From contig NC_054867.1 in the NCBI RefSeq assembly GCF_018320785.1, forward strand, positions 30,507,855 through 30,571,854: a stretch of DNA of 64,000 bases, written 5' to 3'. This document shows, piece after piece, positions 58,801 to 64,000 of this stretch (the stretch's first letter is position 1; each line of letters starts with the position of its first letter). Source of the DNA: Cheilinus undulatus. Lineage: Eukaryota > Chordata > Actinopteri > Labriformes > Labridae. Position numbers and translations under genes: made by a program. The notes below the pieces were generated by a model, which was not told the origin of the DNA, ran no database searches, and saw only the letters and a program-made list of their open reading frames with translations.

Positions 58801-61574
58801 CCCAAATTTCAACAGTGCTACCCAAATACTCATGTGGATTATGTTGTTGTTAATGCTGTTTCCTCAGAGCAAGAAGAAGAAGGCTCTTCTTCCTAGTCAG
58901 GGCAGAGTTCACATGTTCTCCCCATGCACGTGTGGGTTCCCTCCGGGTTCTCCAGCTTTCACCCACAGACCAAAGACATGCTTGTTAGTTTAACTCTAAA
59001 TTGGCTGTAGGTGTGAGTGCGCGTGGTTGTTTGTCTCTGTATGTCAGCCTTCCGGTTGACTGGTGTCCAGTCTAGTGTGTATCCCACCTCTCGCAAAATG
59101 ACAGCTGAGATAGGCTTCAGCCTGCAACCATGAAACTGAGGGGGCAGTCCTACTTTCACCAGCTCAGAAATATAGCCAAGGTCAAAACCCTCATATCAGC
59201 CAGAGATCTGGAGAAACAAATTCATGCTTTTATTTCCCCCCACCTCGATTACTACAACTCGCTGTGCACTTGTCTCAGCCAAAAACAAACTTACCACCTG
59301 CAGACAGTCCAAAACCCAGCAGCTCAGCTTTTAAAAGGAAGGAAAAAATGTGCTCATATTACCCAAATTTTAGCTTCTGTCCACTGGCTGCTCGTGGTTT
59401 TAGGATTGATTTTAAAACTCTTTAAATAACTTTTAGGGCTCAGGACGGTCTGGCCCCTCTCTATATTTGTGAGCTTTTATCCCCTTTGGATCCAGGTCGC
59501 AGTCTGAGATCCTCTGGTGGAGCTCTGTTGGCTGTTCCAAGGTTGAGGCTGAAAACCAAGGGTGGCAGAGCTCCCAGATGCTGGAACAGCCTACCAGAGG
59601 AGATCAGACTTGCAGAGTCATTTTTTTTTCTCTACTAAAGACATTCTTTCACAAAAAAGCTTTTACTCTCTGATTTTAATGTTACAATATTTATTATAAT
59701 ATTTATATAATTCTTGTATCTAGCTGCTCTGTTTTTATATATGTTGTGTGAAGAACTTTGTCACTTTTATTGAAAAGTGCTTTACAATTAAATATTATCT
59801 TTATTTATTTATTTAATGGTGAAAAAGTTTTTTTCTATAATTAGATGTTGAAAATTATATTGCTAGGCAGATTCTTTTAATCGAGTCATTTACATACACT
59901 GTTTAATGTTTGAGTTGAGTATTCATAACTTATGACTGGCAGTGGCAGAAATCAAACATACCAATGTCTTACTCTCCACAGTAAATTGTTTTTTATCATT
60001 CATAGTTTGCTACATTCATATATAACTCAAGTAATTATTAATGTTTTCTCTATGTCTAGTATTTTGAGTATTTTATACAGATTTACAAATGCTAAACAAG
60101 AACTAAATGTGCCATAAAGTTTTAATCATCTCTGCCTTGTTTCCCTACAGCAAAATCTTTTTAAAAATTGCAGCATCCAAGTGTGGAGGCTAACCTTTTA
60201 AAACTTCATACTCAGCTGTAAATTGTCCTCTGCTTTAAGCACTTAAACCTGAAGAAGCAACTGCATTTTAAGCACTGCTCTGAAAAAATGCATGGTATAA
60301 GGAAAAAAATGCTAAAACCTCCCACAACCTTTCCAAATTTGATTGTAGTTATTACAACTTTTATAAAAGGACCTTTGTTTACTCAAAAGACTACTGAACA
60401 TCATCTGAGTTGTATTTTGTCTTCAGTTGCAGACCTGTGTGTGTTCTTTTGTGACCCAAATGAGATGCATTGCCCACCCACCACTACACCTCCTTGTCAC
60501 CACTGAAGCCCCTGTTTACAGTCACCCAGGGTGACAGACACCATGGTAACATTCCACTTCAGTTCATTCCTGCCCCCATCACCTGGGAGACGTGCAAATC
60601 TCAGACAAAGACTACAGAGAAAATACTGAAATGGGAAAAACACATTTCCTTTCGATGCATATAACCCTGAGAAATCTGACAGTCCTGCACTGTCACTTTC
60701 TACAGATAGCACTAATGACTGACAGTGTTGTGACATTTAAATTGATGCCATTTAGAGTCTCAACTAGTACTCTTATCTAGTACCTATCTGTGTTATTTAT
60801 ACCTGATTGGCAATTGATTTATCTTACTCCCCTACACCACGATCAGCTGTAGCTGGGTATCGTCCTGTCCTGGTGACTTTTACTACTTACCCTCTCACTA
60901 ATTGCACCGTACTTGATGGCAAGCTCATCCCGGTCCGCTCGGCTGTGTGCCAGCAGGTCCTCCAGCCTCGCCAGCTCTCCTTGCAGCACCCGGTTCTCCT
61001 CCTGGATGGACATGACCGAGGACATGGCCCCAGCTGCTTAGACGAAGGGTACACAGGTACGACAATTAGAAAAGGAAAAGGGTGCATATTTGATATGATG
61101 GGGGAAAACTGGTGCAAACTCACCACTGTCTGTGAGGTTCTTTGTGACAATCTCTCGTACTCGGGCTGGCAGACATGTAGGGGGGGCATCTGGTGAAGGG
61201 CCCCGGACAGTCAGCCTCTTCTCCTCAGACAAAACGCTTTCCTCCACTCTCTAGGGGAACAAATGAAACAAAATTTGTGGTTTATTTTAACTAAAAAAGA
61301 GAAAAATGTACTAAAATATCAGAAAACAGATTAGCAAAAATACAGGATATTACATGCTTCAGAAATACTTTTGTGATGATGACAATGTACATGACAGGTG
61401 CCCAGGACAACCACAGCACTACAAAGCTGACACAATACTCAAAAACGTAAAATAACGCAAACAAACCAGTACACGCACGGATATAAAGCCATGTGAGCCA
61501 GAGGACGACCAGTGTCTCACCTGTATCACAGACTCTAGCTTGTTGGAGTCGGTGTCTGAGTTTTCAGCGCTCAT
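30250..61574 (-). CDS. crocc: Rootletin, ciliary rootlet coiled-coil protein (37 coding exons, 2,020 aa)
   Basis: Structural protein of the ciliary rootlet and centrosome linker. Exons in transcript order: 61521-61574, 61124-61250, 60891-61033, 57678-57869, 57515-57598, 57332-57417, 57066-57231, 56879-56985, 56547-56774, 56374-56464, 55039-55125, 54736-54951, 52824-53023, 52545-52727, 51922-52066, 51686-51832, 49085-49315, 48674-48867, 48469-48596, 48089-48258, 47793-47972, 47421-47555, 47160-47303, 45840-46078, 45570-45729, 45271-45438, 44761-45184, 42806-42969, 42584-42704, 42317-42480, 41805-42020, 39705-39929, 39473-39622, 39163-39363, 37583-37714, 32939-33112, 30250-30336. Phases agree at all 36 junctions; the total is close to human CROCC (2,017 aa). 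The protein is almost wholly heptad coiled coil. Landmarks are LPARVREIVTKNL (exon 2), IQEENRVLQGELARLEDLLA (exon 3), a Ser/Pro break SSSPCGSPSPRRSSSPS (exon 12), a Gly/Arg/Ser break (exon 27), RRSLEGELQRLKLSLGDREA (exon 31) and VSTLKEQLQQEMKRRQ near the end. The start has a strong context (GCCGCCACAATGA). Intron 4 uses a GC donor. Confidence 0.96.
30655..30805 (+). mobile_element. tRNA-derived SINE fragment, same family as 50060-50995
   Basis: Shares with the reverse complement of the larger copy: GTCACATGTTGAAGTGTTCT/CACATGTCATTG, TTGGGAAAGACACTAAACAT, and GGGATTAGTTAATACTGAT. The box A region is lost and box B is worn. It lies in the last intron of crocc. Confidence 0.55.
31043..31138. mobile_element. 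96-bp hAT-type MITE nested in Tc1-like element
   Basis: On the minus strand it begins CAGTGGTTCTCAACTGGTCC, a typical hAT terminus, and ends ...TTTCATACTG. An 8-bp duplication flanks it: CTCTATTG (31035-31042) and ATCTATTG (31139-31146), with one mismatch. Both flanks rejoin into the expected Tc1-family sequence (CAATAGAGCACCT). Confidence 0.7.
31833..31864. repeat. Poly(A) tract inside the insertion in the Tc1-like element
   Basis: More than 25 consecutive A. It sits within about 31700-32190, the stretch that does not match the Tc1 family. The flanking AATTTTTCTAAGGACTGAGT region and AT-rich sequence to the right were not identified. Confidence 0.6.
32583..32632. repeat. (TG)n(TA)n microsatellite
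   Basis: GTGAGTGTGTGTGTGTATAT followed by (TA)n and a CACACATATACATA run, right at the terminus of the Tc1-like element. It probably grew from the TA target site. Confidence 0.85.
33113..35458. other. crocc intron 35, right-hand unannotated part
   Basis: Long intronic stretch with no exon matching rootletin. About 35035-35240 is GC-rich and repeats GGCTCGGCACGGCC-like words (GGTTTGGCTCGG, CTCAGTGCGGCC), resembling a GC-rich fish MITE, but I could not find paired ends. The remainder shows nothing I can name. Confidence 0.4.
35459..36790. mobile_element. hAT-type element carrying a nested Tc1-type element
   Basis: The left end CAGCGGTGTCCAAACTTTTT and the right end (reverse complement CAGGGTTGTCCAAACTATGG) form imperfect inverted repeats. 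The flanking octamers TGTTAAGC (35451-35458) and TGTTGAGT (36791-36798) fit an 8-bp hAT duplication with two changes. Without the 789-bp nested element (35947-36735) the host element is about 540 bp and has no transposase, so it is non-autonomous. It lies in crocc intron 35. Confidence 0.7.
35947..36735 (-). mobile_element. Tc1/mariner-type element nested in hAT element
   Basis: Inverted ends: CACTCCAAAAAAATATAAAC at 35947, and the reverse complement of the right end reads CACTCAACAAAAATATAAAT. TA lies on both sides (35945-35946 and 36736-36737). The minus strand holds a transposase piece at about 36310-36170 with RPRVTTPAQDRYMRLRHLRD and HNRRISAQTT, typical of a fish Tc1 family. The catalytic DDE part is missing, so the copy is dead. 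Confidence 0.8.
38314..38626. mobile_element. TTAA-flanked MITE
   Basis: A 313-bp repeat with TTAA on both sides (38310-38313 and 38627-38630) and related inverted ends: AGGTCATATATTTT on the left, AGGGGACATATTATGT on the right (reverse complement). The interior has CTGTTTCAGCCCTGCTCAGA and GAGCTGTTTCTGTGTCTGCG, found in an abundant fish MITE. The TTAA target suggests piggyBac-type mobilisation. It lies in crocc intron 34. Confidence 0.65.
39930..41804. other. crocc intron 31, mostly unrecognised
   Basis: About 40480-40860 is less AT-rich than its flanks and holds a 115-codon open frame (40494-40841, plus strand) with no similarity that I recognise. It could be a decayed transposon part. The rest is AT-rich with short A and T runs. 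No rootletin exon is missing here, because exons 31 and 32 join in phase. Confidence 0.35.
43130..44440 (+). mobile_element. Tc1-like transposon, longer copy of the 7645-8600 family
   Basis: The plus strand shows an N-terminal piece (about 43268-43460, GKIAEMTNFQRTITDTLHKE and KVIAERAGWSQRLYWSI), a middle piece (NIWTVALWSKE near 43745) and a C-terminal piece with RNWFADHGVNVLDWPANWSD near 44050-44115, followed by KRKMRDTRLNN. Frames are broken in several places, so the copy is dead. The left and right ends are approximate. It lies in crocc intron 27 (42970-44760). Confidence 0.75.
46440..46770 (+). repeat. L2-like retroposon fragment
   Basis: CCATCCATCCATCTAT start, then CAATTTCAGAGCCATCAATT, GATCCGTGGGAAGAAGCCC, ATCATGCAAACTTTAGCTCC and ACTGTGAGGCAACAGCACTA. 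This is the common fish repeat whose consensus reads CATGCAAACTCCACACAGAA and GTGAGGCGACAGCACTAACC. It lies in crocc intron 23 (46079-47159). Confidence 0.65.
50060..50995 (-). mobile_element. tRNA-derived SINE interrupted by a hAT MITE
   Basis: On the minus strand, starting near 50990, there is a tRNA-like head with box A TGGCTCAGTAGG and box B GGTTTCGATCTC, then TTTGGCAAGGCATTTAACCC and GGGATTAGTTAATACTGATG. The body resumes beyond the insertion as GTAAAAGCGCTATAGATTCT and runs to about 50060. The hAT MITE at 50155-50757 splits it. It lies in crocc intron 16. Confidence 0.7.
50155..50757. mobile_element. hAT-type MITE nested in a SINE
   Basis: Ends TAGGGCTGGGCAATTAATC and, reverse complemented from the right, TAGGACTGAGCAATTTGC. 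The 8-bp duplication ATTCACAG (50147-50154) and ATTCACAC (50758-50765) differs at one site. The 603-bp interior has no transposase and includes the known AATAACCTAATTACTATTTT motif (reverse strand) near the right end. Confidence 0.75.
53105..53240 (-). repeat. L2-like retroposon fragment, reverse orientation
   Basis: GGGCTGTATAGTGGTGCAGA, TTAGCGTTGTTGCCATACAA, TTCCTGGTTGAAATGTCATC and TGTGTGGAGTTTATGTTCTC are the reverse complement of the family seen at 46440-46770. It directly precedes a Tc1-like element in crocc intron 12. Confidence 0.6.
53253..54065. mobile_element. Tc1-like element, degenerate and internally deleted
   Basis: It starts CAGTGCATTCAGAAAGCATT, then AGACCCCCTTCACTTTTATC, the terminus of an abundant fish Tc1 family. 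Further family blocks follow in order: GACAAAGTATTCAGACCC, CTTGGAAATTTTACTTAGGTG-type sequence, TCTCAATCATTGCTGGAATG, GAACCTGACTGTCACTCTGA, AAGCTCTAGAAGAATAACCA, and GGGTTTGAATACTTGTGTCA near the right end. The final terminal repeat is missing. No open transposase frame remains. Confidence 0.75.
55435..55618 (+). mobile_element. tRNA-derived SINE with A-rich tail
   Basis: The tRNA-like head has box B GGTTCGAGTCC (about 55491-55501), followed by CAGCCTGTGACCCTTTGCTG, CGTGTCTCTCCCCACTCTCA, CTATCTAATAAAGGCACAAA and an A-rich tail AATCTTTAAAAAAAAAAAGG. This is a widespread teleost SINE architecture. It lies in crocc intron 10 (55126-56373). Confidence 0.7.
55750..56370. other. crocc intron 10, unidentified repeat-like part
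   Basis: About 56070-56260 contains partly complementary blocks (GATCTCTGTCCTCTCTCCTC against GACTGAGGAGAGAGGACAGA), which would form a hairpin. This suggests a MITE, but clean ends and a target duplication were not found. Confidence 0.35.
57599..57677 (-). other. GC-AG intron in crocc (intron 4)
   Basis: The exon 4 sequence GTTGCAGGCTAAG is followed by GCATGATTTT, a GC donor. The acceptor is CTGCCTCCTCAG before GTGCTTCAGTAC. The join gives LVQKLQAK/VLQYKKRC, matching the vertebrate family without gap (human LVQRLQGKILQYKKRC). No GT donor nearby keeps that frame and sequence. The intron is 79 bp. Confidence 0.8.
58590..58815 (+). repeat. L2-like retroposon fragment, plus orientation
   Basis: CATCCATCCATTTTCTAAAC, AATTAACCTAACAAGCATGT, ACCATGCAAACTCCACACAG and GTGAGGCAACAGTGCTAACT, the same family as 46440-46770. 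It is followed by an inverted relative at 58880-59125. Confidence 0.7.
58880..59125 (-). repeat. L2-like retroposon fragment, minus orientation
   Basis: GCAGAGTTCACATGTTCTCC, GTGGGTTCCCTCCGGGTTCT, AGACATGCTTGTTAGTTTAA, TGTCCAGTCTAGTGTGTATC and GATAGGCTTCAGCCTGCAAC: the family consensus in reverse. It forms an inverted pair with 58590-58815. Confidence 0.7.
59130..59775 (+). mobile_element. Non-LTR retrotransposon (L2/CR1-like), 3' end of ORF2 and tail
   Basis: The plus strand encodes a recognisable C-terminal LINE protein tail: HAFISPHLDYYNSLCTCLSQ at about 59221-59280, QTVQNPAAQLLKGRKKCAHI, then ASVHWLL, LAPLYICELLSPLDPGRSLR near 59450-59505, and RCWNSLPEEIRLAE near 59580-59625, with a frameshift or two. 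The 3' UTR ends GAAAAGTGCTTTACAATTAA and ATTTATTTATTT, a typical L2-like tail. The 5' portion is absent, as in most LINE insertions. It lies in crocc intron 3. Confidence 0.75.
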
Positions 61575-61830
61575 TGTGGCGGCGGCAGTTATTTTAAACC
61601 TTCCAGCGAATAGGATTAACTCCGACCAAACGCGACGTCTTCCCACGCCGAAACGTCGTCTCTCTATTTACTCAAGCGATAAAATCATGGAAAAATCTGT
61701 CCCTGGTGAGGCTGACTGGTTGTTGCTGCTTCAGCCGACAAAGTTGAGTCTCAGGGGAGCAGAGTGTGGCCGTCCGGTCGCCTCCTCCTCCTCCTCCTCA
61801 TCCAGAGTGCAGGCAGGCGAGATTTGAGGA
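61575..61830 (-). promoter_or_regulatory. crocc promoter and 5' UTR region
   Basis: Moderately GC-rich, CpG-containing stretch upstream of the crocc ATG. There is no TATA box. I looked for an RFX X-box (GTNRCC-N-RGYAAC), expected for many cilia genes, and did not find a convincing one here. A (CTC)n run lies at about 61780-61800. Confidence 0.4.
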
Positions 61831-64000
61831 CGGCAGGATTAGCAGGTTTAAGATGCACAACCCTCCACCTCCTCCACCTCCACTAACACTACGACACTCT
61901 CACTACTCACACTCAAAACCCTCTCAAACCCTTGGTATTAAGCTGTGCGATGAAGAGAAGCCGAAATAAAGGTTTAATTACCCCACAAATTAAGAAAATA
62001 TCCTTTCAGGCGCCGTGTTTATGGAATTAGCTCTGAAATGAAATTAGCATCAGGGGCAGTTTTGGTCGTTCTAGCCTGTGATGTATGTTAAAGTGCAGTT
62101 AGTGAAAGTAACGAATCTTTTCCAAACTGAATCAAATGGCACTACAGTTAGGCTATGTGTAAGGGATGCTAGTTCCCCATTTAGAATCAACATCAAGTCT
62201 CGCAGCTATCCATTTACCCACAGGGCCGTAAAAATTAGCTAGCAGGCCCAGGGGCGAAAGGACCCCATTAGCTCCCCAATTTAGTTTGATTATTACAAAG
62301 TACTGAATTATCTTCTGAAGAAAAATCTGGAAGGTAAGCATAAAGAGCAATTAATTGTTGTTAACACAACACTTTCTCAGAAAAGTATGGCTGTCAGGGT
62401 AGAGAGGGGGCAGCTGGGGCCACTGTTGTGATAAAATGAGGTGAGCAGGTGGAAAGAGAAGCTGAATACCAACAGACCAGCAAAGCATATATGCACAACA
62501 GCAGATGCCTAGAAGTCCTGGGTTAAATATTTCTCTAGGTTGTGTTTACCAGGATGCAATGTTACCAACTCTGTAAAGCGTTTTTTGTTTGTTTGTTTTA
62601 AGTGGGGTTGTAATAATAAGACACCAGCCAGAGATATGGCACCAAAGCTAGGCTTTACATCAAAGCAGACCAGGCAGTTTTCACCATTCAATTTAGCTAA
62701 TTTTAAGAAAAACTGACGTTAACTATAACTACGGCCCTGCTGTTATGTCCCTGTGAAATGTTTACAACTGCCAGACGGTAAAAATACAATGGTAAGTCAA
62801 GAAGAAGGGCTCAGGTTGGTTTTGTGATAGTGGCATATGTAGAATTCTTATAAGTAAGGGATGAACAAGAAGCCCAATGACCTTTGCGCTTTCAAAAATA
62901 ATCGTTCACTGGGTCAGAGAGTAAATTTGTGCAGAGTTTGATGAAAATCCCTCAAGATGTTTGATATAGTGCATTAATAAGCAGAGGATGAACATGATGT
63001 CCAGTGACCTTGACCTCCAAAATGTAGTCACTTCATCCACGAGTCAGAGTGAACATTTGTGCAGTTTGAAGAACCATCATTCAGTTCTTGAGACATTGCG
63101 TTCACACGAATGACTCAAATGGATGCATGCATGGATTGAAAACCTAATAGCATTTGCATCCTGCCTCATCTATCAGTGAAAAATAAAATCAGTATCTGAA
63201 TAAGTAAACATTTTTTTAAATAAATTCTCAGAAGGTCTCTTTGTTTAGATATGAACCTGCACCACAGTTCTTGGTGTTCTCCCACTGATCAGCTGTTTGG
63301 GTCTATGGTGAAAGACCAAACTTGACTGTTGTGTATCACAGCTGAAACAACTCAACTGAAAAATACCTATCCCTTTAAAGGAAAAGCATATTATTAGTGG
63401 TAGTCTGTTCCGTATTTATAGAGGATACCGTTGTGGTTCACTCTCTAAACTTCCTGTTTATTAAGCTGAATTTCTTCTGCTGTGTTTACACTGACAAAAC
63501 TTTTTTCTGACTTTGTGTTTCTCCAGAATTAAAACACTGTGCCTGGTCTCTGTTTAAATTTTCACTTCAGTGGTTTATGGTGTGCTTTATGGAATGCATA
63601 GAAAGCAAGCAATAAGCCCTTGAACTTAACTGAGCATTGATTAGTAAAATATTCAAAACTTTTCTAAAAAGTTGGTCGAGACCTAAAATGGAGCAAAAGT
63701 CAGGAACTTCTTCTTCTTTCTTCATTAATTGGGTGAAGAAAATATCTCAAAGGCCTAAATAAAGTTACATTTTACATTTAAATCGAAAAGTATGACATGC
63801 TTTCAGTATTGGACAGTCTACACTGCCCTGCATGGTGTTTGGATCGTCATAGTTACAGACAAGAAAGTCACTGTGTCAATAGCAGACCCCCGGCCCGGCC
63901 TTTGTATACACATTCCTGTTGTGCTATTCAGTGAAGACCCCCAAAAGACTTACTTCTCTCACAAGTCATTAATCTGAATAATTACAGCTGTATCACAGCC
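61831..64000. other. Upstream intergenic region, mainly unrecognised, with one interspersed repeat
   Basis: No gene is supported. About 62860-63130 holds a common fish repeat in two diverged ~120-bp units: TTCACTGGGTCAGAGAGTAA and TTTGATGAAAATCCCTCAAG in the first; ACCTTGACCTCCAAAATGTA, TTGTGCAGTTTGAAGAACCA and TTGAGACATTGCGTTCACAC in the second. The rest (to 64000) is AT-rich with no motif I can name. Confidence 0.45.

Noticed and set aside
60396-60560. Possible extra crocc exon in intron 3
   Set aside because: Exons 3 and 4 join in phase and match the family (AISER/LEQAL) with nothing missing, and no splice-bounded coiled-coil frame was found here.

Overview
This window is nuclear DNA from a ray-finned (teleost) fish. 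The evidence is vertebrate-type split genes with GT-AG introns, coding exons whose translations match vertebrate families along their length, and many fish-type DNA transposons (Tc1/mariner, hAT, PIF/Harbinger-like MITEs), L2-like LINE tails and tRNA-derived SINEs. I saw no bacterial, viral or organellar genes, and no rRNA, tRNA gene or CRISPR array.

Five protein-coding genes could be rebuilt exon by exon, all apparently intact. From left to right they are: atad3 (minus, 1711-7182, 16 coding exons, 686 aa, mitochondrial inner-membrane AAA ATPase); mrpl20 (minus, 9546-12133, 4 exons, 149 aa, mitochondrial large-subunit ribosomal protein); sdhb (plus, 12612-16283, 8 exons, 283 aa, iron-sulfur subunit of complex II); mfap2 (plus, coding 21959-28749, 8 coding exons plus a probable 5' UTR exon, 167 aa, elastic-microfibril glycoprotein); and crocc (minus, 30250-61574, 37 coding exons, 2,020 aa, rootletin). 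The exon phases agree at every junction in all five models, and each begins with ATG and ends in a stop.

mrpl20 and sdhb are head-to-head, with 478 bp between their start codons, so they probably share a bidirectional promoter. mfap2 and crocc are tail-to-tail. Three of the five genes (atad3, mrpl20, sdhb) serve mitochondria. In human the same genes lie on 1p36 in two separate groups (ATAD3/MRPL20 and SDHB/MFAP2/CROCC). I see no sign of a shared pathway across the whole window.

The non-coding part is dominated by transposon remains, most of them inside the long introns of mfap2 and crocc. At least eight Tc1/mariner-type families are represented, all degenerate. Three nested insertions can be read from target-site duplications: a Tc1-type element inside a hAT-type element (35459-36790), a 96-bp hAT MITE inside a Tc1-type element (31043-31138), and a hAT MITE inside a tRNA-derived SINE (50155-50757). 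I did not find a convincing new biological system. The most useful oddities are a GC-AG intron in crocc, a long acidic C-terminal extension on atad3, the shared mrpl20/sdhb promoter, and the nested elements.
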